64,000 nt of DNA. It comes from Gordonia gummivorans (GTDB taxonomy: Bacteria > Actinomycetota > Actinomycetes > Mycobacteriales > Mycobacteriaceae). The notes beneath the pieces are model-generated. The model saw only the letters and a list, made by a program, of their open reading frames with translations, was not told the DNA's origin and made no database searches. Within the stretch, counting starts at the first letter, position 1; each line of letters opens with the position of its first letter. The stretch is taken from the NCBI RefSeq assembly GCF_022513585.1, contig NZ_JAKWBF010000004.1, positions 178,611 through 242,610 on the forward strand. Reading direction: 5' to 3'. Positions 16,630 to 26,339 of this stretch are shown one piece after another. The translations under genes and the position numbers were made by a program.

Positions 16630-18432
16630 TCACAGCGGCCAGATCAGCGGGATCAGGACGGTCGAGATCGCCAGCCAGCACACCATGATGACCGCGCCGA
16701 GCCGCCAGTAGTCGCCGAAGCGGTAGCCGCCGGGGTTCATCACGATCATGTTGGCGGGCGTGCCGATGGGGGTGAGGAATGCGGCCGCGGCGGCGACACA
16801 GACCAGCATCAGCACCGGGCGTGGGTCGACGCCCACATCGGTGGCCGCCGACACCGCGATCGGAATCACGATCAGCACCGTCGCCGCATTCGAGATGAAC
16901 TGGCCCAACGCGGCAGTGAGGACGAACAGCGTCAGCAGCAGGACGTAGGGGCTGTGGTCGGCGACCAGGTCGACGATCGGCTTCGCCACCATGTCGGCGC
17001 CACCGCTGTCGGATACCGCCGTCGACATCGGAATGAGGGCGGCGATCAGCACCAGCGTCGGCCAGGAGATCGCCCGGTAGGCGTGTTCGGAGGTGAGCAC
17101 CCGCGAGAGCACCATGGCCACCGCCGCGAGGAGTCCCGCGACGACCGGCGGCACCACCCCGGTCGCGAGCAGCACGATCATCGCGACCAGGATGACGGCC
17201 GCCCGCGGTGCGGTTCGACCCAGGCCGGCCGCCTGCCGTCGTACCTGCTCGGAGGATTCGACCACCAGCACTCGACGGTCGTCGGCGAGCGCGTCGATCG
17301 CCGTCCACGGCCCGTGGACCAGCATGGTGTCGCCCTCGGTGAGTTCGACGACGCGGGCCCCGACATCCTTGTTGCGTCGTCGGATCGACAGCACGAGCAG
17401 ACCGTCGTCGGGCCGCACCATGCCCGGAAATGCTTGCGTGCCGATCCATTCCGACCGCGGCGGCACCACCACCTCGCTGATCCCGACGTCGCGGCCCAGC
17501 AACCGTCCGCCACCGCGACGCCCGGCAACGTCCTCGATGGTCAGTGATGCCTCGCGGGCCAGCGATTCGACAATCGCGCCCGGCCCGGACACCACGATCA
17601 CGTCACCATCACCGAGTTCCGCGACGTCGTCGGCCACGCGCGGCCCCTGCTCGGTGGCGATCAGGGTGAGCGCTGCGTCGCCGACCACCTGCCGGGTGCT
17701 CCGACCGACGGATGCCGACCCGGCCTCCACGCGCAGCCGGTAGACGAGTTGGTCGAGTCCGTAGTGGTCGACGATGGTGCCGACGTAGTTGCGGAAATCG
17801 GCGGGCAACGACGTCGACTCGCGCACCGGCAACAAGCGGTGGCCCAGCACGACGGTCACCAGGACGGTCACCACCAGCAGCGGCGCACCGATCAGCGCGA
17901 ACTCGAAGAAGCCGAATCCGTTTCCGGTGTAGTCACCCGCGGCCTCGTCGATGATCACGTTGACCGGGCTGCCGGACAGGGTGAGCAGCGCTCCGGCGCT
18001 CGCTGCGTAGGCGAGCGGGATCAGGACGCGCGACGGCGACATGCTCGCGTGTCGGGCGATCGCGACGGTCACCGGCACCAGTGCGGCTGCTGCACCGTTC
18101 ACGGTGATCAGGGCACTGAGGATGGCGCCGAGCAGCATGATCGAGCCGATGACCCGGGCCCGTGAGGTTCCGGCGGCGCGACTCATCAGACCACCCACCC
18201 AGCCGGTGATGCCAGATGCCTCGAGTCCTTCGCTGACCACGAACAGTGCCGCGATGAACGCGATCACCGACGCGCCGAGGCCACTGGTGAGGGTGTCGAC
18301 GTCGATGAGGTCGAAGAAATACAGCGCGAGCGCGGAACTGATCGCCACGATGCCGACGGGCAGCCGGTTCCAGATGAACAGGGCAACAGTCACCCCGAGG
18401 ATGACGAGGCTGAGCGTCGCATCGGACACCAC
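16630..18432 (-). CDS. SLC13/DASS-type permease with RCK_C (TrkA-C) domains
   Basis: This 600-residue membrane protein has two blocks of hydrophobic segments (about residues 1-190 and 385-600) around a soluble middle. The middle region (YGLDQLVYRLRVEAGSASVGRST; GDVIVVSGP; EGDTMLVHGP) looks like two TrkA-C domains, as in SLC13-like permeases of bacteria. Signature-like loops GSPVNVIIDEAAG and GTPANMIVMNPGGY occur at matching places in the two halves, as expected for substrate and sodium sites. Substrates in this family include dicarboxylates, sulfate and other anions; which one applies is unknown. It follows pth by 50 bp on the same strand. Confidence 0.88.
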   Translation of the reverse strand: MVSDATLSLVILGVTVALFIWNRLPVGIVAISSALALYFFDLIDVDTLTSGLGASVIAFIAALFVVSEGLEASGITGWVGGLMSRAAGTSRARVIGSIMLLGAILSALITVNGAAAALVPVTVAIARHASMSPSRVLIPLAYAASAGALLTLSGSPVNVIIDEAAGDYTGNGFGFFEFALIGAPLLVVTVLVTVVLGHRLLPVRESTSLPADFRNYVGTIVDHYGLDQLVYRLRVEAGSASVGRSTRQVVGDAALTLIATEQGPRVADDVAELGDGDVIVVSGPGAIVESLAREASLTIEDVAGRRGGGRLLGRDVGISEVVVPPRSEWIGTQAFPGMVRPDDGLLVLSIRRRNKDVGARVVELTEGDTMLVHGPWTAIDALADDRRVLVVESSEQVRRQAAGLGRTAPRAAVILVAMIVLLATGVVPPVVAGLLAAVAMVLSRVLTSEHAYRAISWPTLVLIAALIPMSTAVSDSGGADMVAKPIVDLVADHSPYVLLLTLFVLTAALGQFISNAATVLIVIPIAVSAATDVGVDPRPVLMLVCVAAAAAFLTPIGTPANMIVMNPGGYRFGDYWRLGAVIMVCWLAISTVLIPLIWPL

Positions 18433-18482
18433 CCAATCGTGGCATCGAGCTCAGCGCTTCGCAGGGAGAGGGCAGAACCCAC

Positions 18483-19049
18483 TCACCATGCGTGGACGGT
18501 GTTCTGGGCGGCCTCGAGGCCACTGTCGATCAGCAACTCCACGGCGTCGCAGCCGTTGGTGATCAACAGTTCGACGTTGGCGCGGGCTGCCGACGGAAAG
18601 GGTTTCAGCACGAAGTCGGCGGGATCCTGTCGGCCCGGCGGTCGCCCGATGCCGAGCCGGACGCGGAGATAGTCACGCGTGCCGACGGCTTGACTGATGG
18701 ATCGCAGACCATTGTGGCCGCCTTCACCACCGCCGCGCTTGAGCCGTACAGCCCCGAAGTCGATGTCGAGTTCGTCGTGCACGACGATCAGATCCTTGGG
18801 CGCCACCGAATAGAAGCTCGCCAGCGGACCGATCTGGCGTCCCGCGGTGTTCATGTAGGTGCGGGGTTTGGCGATGAGTACGGCCTGTCCGGCGAGGGTG
18901 GTCGAGGCGACGTCGGCGCCGGAGCGCTTGTGCACCTTCCACCGCTCGCCGGCCGAGGCGACGAGGGCGTCGGCGACCATTGCGCCGACGTTGTGCCTCG
19001 TCTTCTCGTACTTGGGACCGGGATTACCCAGTCCGACAATGAGTTTCAC
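18483..19049 (-). CDS. pth: Peptidyl-tRNA hydrolase
   Basis: This 188-residue enzyme recycles tRNA by cleaving peptidyl-tRNA released during aborted translation. Conserved Pth blocks are [15 protein letters not shown] (Asn near 10, catalytic His near 20), [18 protein letters not shown] (Asp) and [12 protein letters not shown]. Its length is normal. It lies 38 bp downstream of rplY on the same strand, matching the Rv1015c-Rv1014c order of M. tuberculosis, and is probably co-transcribed with it. Confidence 0.97.
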   Translation of the reverse strand: MKLIVGLGNPGPKYEKTRHNVGAMVADALVASAGERWKVHKRSGADVASTTLAGQAVLIAKPRTYMNTAGRQIGPLASFYSVAPKDLIVVHDELDIDFGAVRLKRGGGEGGHNGLRSISQAVGTRDYLRVRLGIGRPPGRQDPADFVLKPFPSAARANVELLITNGCDAVELLIDSGLEAAQNTVHAW

Positions 19050-19087
19050 TGCTTGGGATTTTCACCACTCAGGGAGCAGCGGTCGGG

Positions 19088-19717
19088 TTACTCCGACTCT
19101 TCGGTCTCGTCGCTCTCGGTGGGCACCTCGGCGCCGGCCTCCACGGCCTCTTCCTCGAGATCGGCAGCGGTCGGGGCCTCGTTGACCGCGACGATGAGGG
19201 TCTCGGGGTCCGACACCAGTGCAACGCCCTCGGGCAGGTCCAGATCCGACGCGTGGAAGCTGGTGCCGGCCTCGACATCTTCGACGCTGACGGTGATCTG
19301 CTCCGGGATCGACAGCGCGTCGGCCTCGATCTCGACGGTGTTGGCGTCCTGGACGACGAGGGTGCCGCTGGCGGCGTCGCCCTCGACCACGATGGTCACC
19401 TCGACGGTGACCTTCTCGCCACGACGGATCACGAGCAGGTCGACATGCTCGATGTAGCTGCGGATCGGGTGAACGTCGATCTGCTTGGTCAGGGCGAGCT
19501 GGCTGGTGCCCTCGATGTCGAGGTCGATGATCGCGTTGGTGCCGTTGGCACGCAGGATCGTGGCCAGTTCACGCGACGGCAGGTTCAGGTGCTGCGGGTC
19601 GGTGCCGTGTCCGTACAGCACGGCCGGGACCAGGCCGTCGCGGCGTGCGCGGCGGGCGGCGCCCTTGCCCTTCTCGGTGCGGGTGGTTACCGCGAGCTTG
19701 GCGGTGTCGTTGGCCAT
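19088..19717 (-). CDS. rplY: 50S ribosomal protein L25/general stress protein Ctc
   Basis: This 209-residue protein has the L25 5S-rRNA-binding domain ([31 protein letters not shown]) followed by the TL5/Ctc C-terminal beta domain ([25 protein letters not shown]). It ends in an acidic tail rich in Glu/Ala/Ser ([22 protein letters not shown]), common in actinobacterial L25. ATG at 19717 is preceded by GAGGAGATCATC, a strong ribosome binding site; the open frame upstream is not coding. It is first in the rplY-pth unit. Confidence 0.95.
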   Translation of the reverse strand: MANDTAKLAVTTRTEKGKGAARRARRDGLVPAVLYGHGTDPQHLNLPSRELATILRANGTNAIIDLDIEGTSQLALTKQIDVHPIRSYIEHVDLLVIRRGEKVTVEVTIVVEGDAASGTLVVQDANTVEIEADALSIPEQITVSVEDVEAGTSFHASDLDLPEGVALVSDPETLIVAVNEAPTAADLEEEAVEAGAEVPTESDETEESE

Positions 19718-19977
19718 GATGATCTCCTCGTGATCGATATCGGCGGTGGGTCGGTCACGACGAGCGGACACAACCAGCTTCACGCCATCGGGTTCAGACG
19801 CCCGAGAGGAGAACTGCGATGGTCGCGCCGATAACGGTGACCCAGGACTTTCACCCAGTCACCCTCGCCGAGACAACGGCAATCAGAATAGTCGACGGGG
19901 ACGGTCGATGTCACATCGCTGCATGTCGGGTTCCCAGACCTTCCGTTGGCGCTGCGACAACCGGCATACTCGCCGGC

Positions 19978-20439
19978 ATGACATCTCAGACCCCGATCGA
20001 CATCACGACCGCTCTGCTCGATGGACTCGCCCGCGACGACATCGACGCCGCTCTGGGCGTCGTCGACGACGACATCGACTACACCAACGTCTCGATGCCG
20101 ACGGTGCGCGGCAAGAAGAGGGTCGGCAAGATCTTTGCGCCGATGGCGCGCAATAGTCGGGTCGGTTTCAACTACCGCATGGTGAACGTGAGCGCCGACG
20201 GTCCGGTGGTGCTGACCGAACGGGTCGACGAGATCCGGATCGGCCGCGTCCACCTACAGTTCTGGGTGTGCGGGCGCTTCGAGGTCCGGGAGGGCCGGAT
20301 CGTGGTGTGGCGCGACTACTTCGACTATCTCGACTTCACCAAGGCCATCGTCCGGGGTCTCGTCGGCGCCGTGATTCCCGCCGTCGTGCGTCCATTGCCG
20401 GTCCGCCGGCAGGTTGGCGGTGTTCAGTCGATCGGATGA
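19978..20439 (+). CDS. Limonene-1,2-epoxide hydrolase family protein
   Basis: This 153-residue alpha+beta protein resembles limonene-1,2-epoxide hydrolase, which opens epoxides with water activated by Asp, Asn and Tyr. The signature residues are present: Tyr35-x-Asn37 (DYTNVSMPTVRG), Arg82-x-Asp84 (TERVDE) and Asp113 (WRDYFD). An active epoxide hydrolase is therefore plausible, rather than an inactive SnoaL relative. ATG at 19978 starts MTSQTPIDITTALLDGL. M. tuberculosis Rv2740 belongs to the same family and acts on bulky epoxides; the substrate here is unknown. Confidence 0.86.
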   Translation: MTSQTPIDITTALLDGLARDDIDAALGVVDDDIDYTNVSMPTVRGKKRVGKIFAPMARNSRVGFNYRMVNVSADGPVVLTERVDEIRIGRVHLQFWVCGRFEVREGRIVVWRDYFDYLDFTKAIVRGLVGAVIPAVVRPLPVRRQVGGVQSIG

Positions 20440-20486
20440 CGTCGGCGAGTATCGGAATCGGGTGATTTCCCATATGATTTCGCCCC

Positions 20487-20900
20487 ATGAGCTACCAGCA
20501 GCCGGTTTACGGTGCACCCCCGAGCGGCGCCTACTACATCAACGTCCTGGGCCAGGAGCAAGGTCCTCTCGACGTCGGACAGCTTCACCAGATGGCCCTG
20601 GCCGGCCAACTGAAGAGTTCGACCATCGTCCGCTCCGCGGACAACCCGAATCAGTTCCCCGCAGGCCAGATCCCGGGTCTGTTCTCCGACAAGTCCAAGA
20701 TGATCGCGGGCCTGCTCGAGATCTTCCTGGGTAGCTTCGGCGTCGGCCGGTTCTACCTCGGGTACACCGGCCTCGGCATCGCCCAGATCGCCGTTGTCTG
20801 GCTGACCTGTGGCCTCGGTGCCATCTGGCCGCTCATCGACGGCATCATGATGCTGCTCGGCAAGGTGCCGGACTCCGACAACCGACCGCTGATCGACTGA
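20487..20900 (+). CDS. GYF_2 and TM2 domain membrane protein
   Basis: This 137-residue protein has an N-terminal GYF_2-like segment (YYINVLGQEQGPLDVGQLHQ..AGQLKSSTIVR) and a C-terminal TM2 domain with two membrane helices. The TM2 motif is clear: AGLLEIFLGSFGVGRFYLGY, then GIAQIAVVWLTCGLGAIWPLIDGIMML. The combination occurs in many actinobacterial membrane proteins of unknown role. A perfect hairpin terminator follows the stop codon. Confidence 0.9.
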   Translation: MSYQQPVYGAPPSGAYYINVLGQEQGPLDVGQLHQMALAGQLKSSTIVRSADNPNQFPAGQIPGLFSDKSKMIAGLLEIFLGSFGVGRFYLGYTGLGIAQIAVVWLTCGLGAIWPLIDGIMMLLGKVPDSDNRPLID

Positions 20901-20916
20901 CCCTCGTCGAAGACCT

Positions 20917-20949
20917 CGAGGCCGGATGGTTCACCGAACCATCCGGCCT
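20917..20949 (+). terminator. Hairpin terminator after the GYF/TM2 gene
   Basis: GAGGCCGGATGGTTC and GAACCATCCGGCCTC are exact reverse complements around a 3-base loop (acc). The hairpin lies about 17 bp after the stop codon and before the convergent ArsC-like gene (stop at 20965), so it may act for both. Confidence 0.88.
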
Positions 20950-20964
20950 CACTTATATTGAGGC

Positions 20965-21306
20965 TCAGATGATTTCGTCGAGCTTCTCGATCGGACGCGC
21001 GAGCCGGGTGCCGTTGTCGGTCACCACGAAGGGCCGCTCCACCAGAATCGGGTGCTCGACCATCTCGGCGAGGAGTTGCGCGTCGGTGGCCGAGTCGAGT
21101 TCGAGTTCTTTGTAGAGCGCCTCGCGTTTGCGTGCTGCTTGGGCAACGGTGAGTCCGGCGTCGGCGATGAGACGTTCGAGCTGGGCCCGGGTGTAGGGCT
21201 TCTCGAGATACTTGACGATCGTCGGTTCGATCCCGGCGTCGCGCAGCTTCTGCAGTGCCTTGCGTGAGGTCGAGCACTTCGGGTTGTGATAGATCGTCGC
21301 GTTCAC
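20965..21306 (-). CDS. ArsC-family (glutaredoxin-linked) arsenate reductase-like protein
   Basis: This 113-residue thioredoxin-fold protein begins MNATIYHNPKCSTSRKAL with the ArsC active-site Cys11. Conserved Arg residues in ERPFVV and ARPIEKLDEI match the arsenate-binding positions of the family. Such proteins reduce arsenate with glutaredoxin-type thiols, but many family members are Spx/YffB-like with unclear substrates, and no other ars gene lies nearby. The MFS gene next to it (21316) ends 9 bp upstream, so the two are probably one transcript. Confidence 0.85.
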   Translation of the reverse strand: MNATIYHNPKCSTSRKALQKLRDAGIEPTIVKYLEKPYTRAQLERLIADAGLTVAQAARKREALYKELELDSATDAQLLAEMVEHPILVERPFVVTDNGTRLARPIEKLDEII

Positions 21307-21315
21307 CCGGACAGC

Positions 21316-22506
21316 TTAATGCGTGGCGGGGCGTCGTACGGGCAGCGTGATGGTCAGCAGGGCGGCGGCCACGCAACACAGCGCACCCACCGCGATCGGC
21401 GTGCTCGGGCCACCGCGGTCGATGGCGATGGCACCCACGAGCGCCCCGATCGCGATCGACGAGTTGAAGGTGGTGGCGTACAGGGTTGTCGCAGCTTCGC
21501 GGGCCTGCGGTGCGGCGCGGAAGACGGTGGTCTGCAAGCCGACCGGGATTGCCGCGTACGCCGCGGCCCACGCCAGCAGCATGACGATGGCGCTCGCGGC
21601 GATCGGGGCGGTGATCAACACCAGGGCCAGTGCCCCGGCCAGCGACCCGACAAGTCCGGTCAGCGCCCAGCGCAACGACGTCGCGCGGGTCATGAAGGCG
21701 CCGGCCGCGAAGTTGCCCGCCACCCCGGCGGCACCCATCGCGAGGAGTACGGCGCTGACCAGATCGTCGTCGATGCCGATGCTGTCGACGATGAACGGTG
21801 TGACATACGTGTATGCCGCGTAGGCGCCGATGATCACCAGAGCTGTCACACCCAGCGTCGACGCGAGTACACGATTGCGCAGCACCGCGGGCAGTTTGCG
21901 CAGCGAGACGCTCCCGACCGGCGCGGTGGGACGCATGAACACCGCGAGCGCGACGAAGGCGATCGCGCTGAGCCCGGCCAGACCCCAATACGCCGCCCGC
22001 CACCCCAACGACTGCCCGACGAAAGTGCCCAGCGGCATCCCGGCGACCGATGCGATCGACACACCGGAGAACGCGATGGTGGTCGCACGAACCGATGCCG
22101 ATGCAGGGACCAGCAGGACGGCGGTCGCAGCGACGATCGCCCACATCAAGCCGAGCGCACACCCGATGACCGCGCGCACCGCGACGAGCAGCACGTAGTT
22201 GCCGGCAAGTGCGGTGAGCGCGTTTCCGACCGCGAACATCGCGAGGACGGTCAGAAGGATGACTCGGCGGTCGAGCCGACGGGTCGCGGTGGCCAGTGTC
22301 GGCGAGGCGATCGCGGCGACGGCCGCGAAGAACGTCACGGTGAGCCCGATCATGCCCTCCGACACGTCGAGGTCGTCGGCCATCGGTGCGAGCAGCCCGA
22401 TCGGCATGATCTCGGTGGTGGTGATCGTGAAGACCCCGAGCCCGAGTGTTGCGACCGCGGCCCAGTCGCGCCAGGTGGCCGGTGTCCCCATGCGACCCAT
22501 TCTCAT
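21316..22506 (-). CDS. MFS transporter, DHA1-type drug or sugar efflux
   Basis: This 396-residue protein has twelve predicted membrane helices. The N-terminus (FTITTTEIMPIGLLAPMADDLDVS) and the loop RRLDRRVILL resemble the YdhP/AraJ/SotB branch of the major facilitator family, which exports drugs or sugars. Motif C-like GVSIASVAGMPLGTFVGQSLGWRAAYW is present, which supports an exporter. It lies upstream of the ArsC-like gene on the same strand. The substrate is unknown. Confidence 0.9.
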   Translation of the reverse strand: MRMGRMGTPATWRDWAAVATLGLGVFTITTTEIMPIGLLAPMADDLDVSEGMIGLTVTFFAAVAAIASPTLATATRRLDRRVILLTVLAMFAVGNALTALAGNYVLLVAVRAVIGCALGLMWAIVAATAVLLVPASASVRATTIAFSGVSIASVAGMPLGTFVGQSLGWRAAYWGLAGLSAIAFVALAVFMRPTAPVGSVSLRKLPAVLRNRVLASTLGVTALVIIGAYAAYTYVTPFIVDSIGIDDDLVSAVLLAMGAAGVAGNFAAGAFMTRATSLRWALTGLVGSLAGALALVLITAPIAASAIVMLLAWAAAYAAIPVGLQTTVFRAAPQAREAATTLYATTFNSSIAIGALVGAIAIDRGGPSTPIAVGALCCVAAALLTITLPVRRPATH

Positions 22507-22572
22507 CCGCCGGCACTCAACGCGCTGATCGAGCGGGTGCCAGGTCCACCTTCACGCCGATCGAGCCCCTAC

Positions 22573-22689
22573 CGCTGATCGAGCCGGGACCGAGCCGCTA
22601 GGCGAGGACCCGTGTCGAGATCACGTCGGCGCGCCAGTGGTCTCGACACGCCGCCTCGCCCTAGGGGCTCGGTTGCGGCTCGACCAGCG
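22573..22689. repeat. Large palindromic repeat (cruciform)
   Basis: A 117-bp imperfect palindrome runs from CGCTGATCGAGCC to GGCTCGACCAGCG. Paired blocks include ACCGAGCC/GGCTCGGT, GGCGAGG/CCTCGCC and GTGTCGAGA/TCTCGACAC. It fills the gap between prs (stop 22716) and the MFS gene (start 22506), both on the minus strand, so it may act as a terminator for prs. I believe similar palindromes recur in Gordonia genomes, but that is memory, not checked. A shorter fragment (CTGATCGAGCGGG) precedes it at about 22525. Confidence 0.82.
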
Positions 22690-22715
22690 CGGGTTGTGCC
22701 AGATGGTGGTGGGCC

Positions 22716-23693
22716 CTACGCGACGCCGTCGAAAAGGCTTGTCACCGAACCGTTCTCGAAGACCTCGCGGATGGTCTGGCCGAGCAGCGGCGCGATCGAC
22801 AGAACGGTGAGGTTGTCGAAGCGCTTCTCCGGGGGAATCGGGAGAGTGTCGGTCGCGATGACCTCGGTTGCGCCGCAGTTGGCGAGCCGCTCAGGTGCCG
22901 GATCGGAGAAGACGGCGTGGGTGGTGGCGATGATGACATCACCGGCGCCGGCGTCCTTGAGCTTGCTGACCGCGCCCGCGATGGTGCCGCCGGTGTCGAT
23001 CATGTCGTCGATGAGGACGCAGGTGCGGCCTTCGACCTCGCCGACGACGCGGTGGGCGACCACCTGGTTGGCGACCATCGGGTCGCGCGTCTTGTGAATG
23101 AAGGCGACCGGGGCTCCGCCGAGTGCGTCGGCCCACTTCTCGGCCACACGCACACGGCCCGAGTCGGGGGAGACGATCGCGATGTTGTCGGTGCCGTACT
23201 TGTCGCGCACGTAGTCCGACAGCTGGCCGAGCGCGTGCATGTGATCGACCGGGCCGTCGAAGAAGCCCTGGATCTGGTCGGTGTGCAGGTCGACGGTGAT
23301 GATGCGGTCGGCGCCGGCGGTCTTGAGCAGATCGGCGATGAGGCGAGCCGAGATCGGTTCGCGGCCGCGGTGCTTCTTGTCCTGGCGGGCGTACGGGTAG
23401 AACGGCAGGATCACGCTGATGCGCTTGGCCGATCCGCGCTTGAGCGCGTCGATCATGATCAGCGCTTCCATCACCCATTGGTTGAGCGGGAACGGGCAGC
23501 TCTGCAGCACAAAGGCATCCGAACCGCGCACGGACTCCTCGAACCGCACGAACAGCTCGCCGTTGGCGAAGTCACGCGCGGTCTGCGGGGTGACCTTGAT
23601 GCCCAGTTCGTCGGCGACGGTTTCGGCCAGTTCGGGATGGGCGCGACCAGAGAACAGCATGAGGTTCTTCTGGTTGTCGGTGGTCCAGGTCAT
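22716..23693 (-). CDS. prs: Ribose-phosphate pyrophosphokinase
   Basis: This 325-residue PRPP synthetase makes phosphoribosyl pyrophosphate from ribose 5-phosphate and ATP for nucleotide, His and Trp synthesis and, in mycobacteria-like organisms, for arabinan precursors. Key blocks are NGELFVRFEESVRGSDAFV, YARQDKKHRGREPISARL, VDLHTDQIQGFF and the PRPP-binding loop VLIDDMIDTGGT. ATG at 23693 starts MTWTTDNQKNLMLFSGRAHP, the family N-terminus; the frame is open far upstream. It is 10 bp downstream of glmU, the same order as Rv1018c-Rv1017c. Confidence 0.97.
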   Translation of the reverse strand: MTWTTDNQKNLMLFSGRAHPELAETVADELGIKVTPQTARDFANGELFVRFEESVRGSDAFVLQSCPFPLNQWVMEALIMIDALKRGSAKRISVILPFYPYARQDKKHRGREPISARLIADLLKTAGADRIITVDLHTDQIQGFFDGPVDHMHALGQLSDYVRDKYGTDNIAIVSPDSGRVRVAEKWADALGGAPVAFIHKTRDPMVANQVVAHRVVGEVEGRTCVLIDDMIDTGGTIAGAVSKLKDAGAGDVIIATTHAVFSDPAPERLANCGATEVIATDTLPIPPEKRFDNLTVLSIAPLLGQTIREVFENGSVTSLFDGVA

Positions 23694-23703
23694 GAAAACT
23701 CTT

Positions 23704-25164
23704 CTACTCGGTTGGCTGCTGTCTGGCTGTGCGAGCGGCACGGGCGGCCGGGGTGTCCGGTCGCTTGCGTACCACCCAGTCTTCGATATTGCGTTGTTCG
23801 CCCGCCGAAACAGCCAGGGCTCCCGGCGGGACATCATGCCGTACGACGGTTCCCGCACCGGTGTATGCCCCATCCCCGACGTTCACCGGCGCGACAAACA
23901 TGTTGTCAGACCCGGTACGGCAGTGGGACCCGATTGTGGTGTGATGCTTGGTCACACCGTCGTAGTTGACGAAGACACTCGATGCGCCGACGTTCGACTG
24001 TTCGCCGATCGTCGCGTCGCCGACGTAGGTCAGGTGGGGCACTTTGCTCCCGGTGCCGATGCTGGCGTTCTTGGTTTCGACGAAGGTGCCGATCTTCCCG
24101 TCGGCGCCGAGCTCGGTGCCCGGACGTAGATAGGCGAACGGGCCCACCGATGCGCCGTTGCCGATCACCGCGGAACTGCCGTGGGTGCGAATCACGTGGG
24201 CGCCCTTGCCGATTGACACGTCGGTGAGGGTGGTGTCGGGGCCGATGACCGCGTCGGTGTCGATGCGCGTGTAGCCGTGCAGTTGTGTGCCCGGGTCGAT
24301 GCGCACGTCGGCCTCGATCGTGACGTCGACGTCGATCCAGGTGGTCGCCGGATCGACGACGGTGACGCCGGCCAGCTGATGGCGTCGGATGATGCGGCGA
24401 TTGAATTCGGCGGCGAGGTCGGCCAGTTGCACCCGGTCGTTGCAGCCGGCAACCACCACCGGATCGGTGACGGTAAAGGCGCGCACCGGGTGCCCGCCGC
24501 GACGTGCGATCTCCACGACATCGGTCAGGTAGAACTCGCCCTGCGCGTTACCGGTGGACAATTGCGCCAGTGCGGCCCGCAGTGTGTTGACGTCGAAGGC
24601 GTAGATGCCGGCGTTCACCTCGGTGATCGCTCGCTGAGCGTCGGTGGCGTCCTTCTCTTCGACGATGGCCTGCACGGAGCCGTCGTTGGTGCGGATGATG
24701 CGCCCATAGCCGGTCGGCTCGTCGGCGATGAACGACGTGAGTGTGACGACCGCCGGGTTGTCGCCCGCGGTGTGTGTGGCAACGAGGCCGCGCAGCGTGT
24801 CGGCATCGAGAAGCGGAACGTCGGCCGCGGTGACGATGACGATGCCGTCGAAGTCGGCGGGCAGTGCCTCGAGCCCCACCCGCGCCGCGTCGCCGGTGCC
24901 GAGCGGTGCCTGCTGCCAGGCGGTGACGTACGGCAGGTCCAGATGGACGACGGCGGTGTCGACCGCGTTGGCCACTCGGTCGCCCTCATGTCCGACGACG
25001 GCGACGACATCGCTGGGACCGATTCCGGCTGCGGCGTGCAGCACGTGACCGACCAGAGACCGGCCCGCAATGGTGTGCAGGATCTTCGGTGTCTTGGATT
25101 TCATCCGGGTGCCGGCGCCCGCAGCGAGAACGATCACGGCAACGGGTGACGTGGTAGCCGTCAT
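23704..25164 (-). CDS. glmU: Bifunctional GlmU: GlcN-1-P acetyltransferase and GlcNAc-1-P uridylyltransferase
   Basis: This 486-residue two-domain enzyme makes UDP-GlcNAc for peptidoglycan. The N-terminal uridylyltransferase half has [18 protein letters not shown], and also PLGTGDA and FNRRI. The C-terminal left-handed beta-helix has many hexapeptide repeats ([56 protein letters not shown]), including the acetyltransferase site. The length is normal. It heads the glmU-prs unit and is divergent from a FabG-like gene at 25401. Confidence 0.97.
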   Translation of the reverse strand: MTATTSPVAVIVLAAGAGTRMKSKTPKILHTIAGRSLVGHVLHAAAGIGPSDVVAVVGHEGDRVANAVDTAVVHLDLPYVTAWQQAPLGTGDAARVGLEALPADFDGIVIVTAADVPLLDADTLRGLVATHTAGDNPAVVTLTSFIADEPTGYGRIIRTNDGSVQAIVEEKDATDAQRAITEVNAGIYAFDVNTLRAALAQLSTGNAQGEFYLTDVVEIARRGGHPVRAFTVTDPVVVAGCNDRVQLADLAAEFNRRIIRRHQLAGVTVVDPATTWIDVDVTIEADVRIDPGTQLHGYTRIDTDAVIGPDTTLTDVSIGKGAHVIRTHGSSAVIGNGASVGPFAYLRPGTELGADGKIGTFVETKNASIGTGSKVPHLTYVGDATIGEQSNVGASSVFVNYDGVTKHHTTIGSHCRTGSDNMFVAPVNVGDGAYTGAGTVVRHDVPPGALAVSAGEQRNIEDWVVRKRPDTPAARAARTARQQPTE

Positions 25165-25400
25165 GACTTCGTCCGCCTTTCTGCCGCACCGGGTGCGATC
25201 CTACGCACCGCGTGCGTTGTGCAGGCACGCACCGGGCGAGTTCGGCGCCTGATAGAAAACAAGGTGAACCGCAACCCCGTGCGCGTGATCATCGTCTAGT
25301 TCCGAGGCGATTCCTACCGCATCAGGGGGCCGGGGACCAAAACGAACTCGCCGTGTCGACCGCGGGCCGCCACAGCACAGTCACCAACGGAGGTAATTCG

Positions 25401-26156
25401 ATGAGCACTCAGAAGACCGCGATCGTCACCGGGTCGGCCCGGGGAATCGGCGCGGCCGTCGCCAAGCGCCTGGCGTCCGACGGACTCGCGGTCGCCGTCC
25501 TCGACCTCGACGCCGACGCGTGCGCCGACACCGTCAAGGCCATCACCGACGCAGGTGGCAAGGCTATTGCCGTCGGCGCCGACGTTGCCGACGAAGCTTC
25601 GGTGCAGGCCGCTGTGGTGACCGTCTTCGATCAGCTCGGTGCCCCGACGGTGGTGGTCAACAATGCCGGCGTGCTCCGCGACAACCTGCTTTTCAAGATG
25701 ACGGTCTCCGATTGGGACACCGTCCTGGCGGTCCACCTGCGTGGTGCCTTCAATGTGACCAAGGCCGCTCAGAAGCACATGGTCGACGCCGGGTGGGGTC
25801 GCATCGTGAACCTGTCGAGCACCTCGGCGCTCGGAAACCGCGGCCAGGCCAACTACTCGGCCGCCAAGGCCGGCATGCAGGGCTTCACCAAGACCCTCGC
25901 GATCGAACTCGGCAAGTTCGGCGTGACCGCCAACGCCATCGCCCCCGGCTTCATCGAGACCGAGATGACCGCCGCGACCGCCGCCCGCGTCGGCGTGCCG
26001 TTCGAGGACTTCAAGAAAGCCGCCGCGTCGCAGATCCCGGTCAACCGGACCGGCGTCCCCGAGGACATCGCGCACACCGCGTCGTTCTTCGTCAGCGAGG
26101 GCGCGGGCTTCGTCTCCGGCCAGGTCATCTACGTCGCAGGTGGTCCCAAGGACTGA
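25401..26156 (+). CDS. 3-oxoacyl-ACP reductase-like short-chain dehydrogenase
   Basis: This 251-residue SDR of the FabG type has the NAD(P) motif TGSARGIG, NNAGVLRD, the Ser in NLSSTSALGNRGQ, and the catalytic YSAAKAG (Tyr, Lys). The C-terminal block GFIETEMT...VPEDIAHTASFF.SEGAGFVSGQVIYVAGG is typical of FabG. It would reduce a 3-ketoacyl thioester with NADPH, but close paralogues act on other alcohols or ketones. GGAGGT at 25389-25394 is a strong ribosome binding site for ATG 25401. The tRNA-Gln gene follows at 26218. Confidence 0.92.
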   Translation: MSTQKTAIVTGSARGIGAAVAKRLASDGLAVAVLDLDADACADTVKAITDAGGKAIAVGADVADEASVQAAVVTVFDQLGAPTVVVNNAGVLRDNLLFKMTVSDWDTVLAVHLRGAFNVTKAAQKHMVDAGWGRIVNLSSTSALGNRGQANYSAAKAGMQGFTKTLAIELGKFGVTANAIAPGFIETEMTAATAARVGVPFEDFKKAAASQIPVNRTGVPEDIAHTASFFVSEGAGFVSGQVIYVAGGPKD

Positions 26157-26217
26157 CCTGAGGGGTTCCTCAACGCTGTGGCACAATCGTGTCCGCAGTA
26201 ATTGGAGCCCGCAGTAT

Positions 26218-26289
26218 TCCCCCATGGTGTAATCGGCAACACTTCTGATTTTGGTTCAGGCATTCTAGGTTCGAGTCCTGGTGGGGGAG
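26218..26289 (+). tRNA. tRNA-Gln (anticodon TTG)
   Basis: The 72-nt sequence folds as a cloverleaf. The acceptor stem is TCCCCCA/TGGGGGA with discriminator G. The anticodon stem is TCTGA/TCAGG around the loop TTTTGGT, giving anticodon TTG. The T arm is CTAGG-TTCGAGT-CCTGG with the canonical TTCGA. The CCA end is not encoded (CAA follows). It is isolated, with no adjacent tRNA genes. Confidence 0.95.
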
Positions 26290-26339
26290 CAACGGTAAGC
26301 CAAGCAAGTCCTGAGTGGGCACTTCTGAACTGATCGCGA

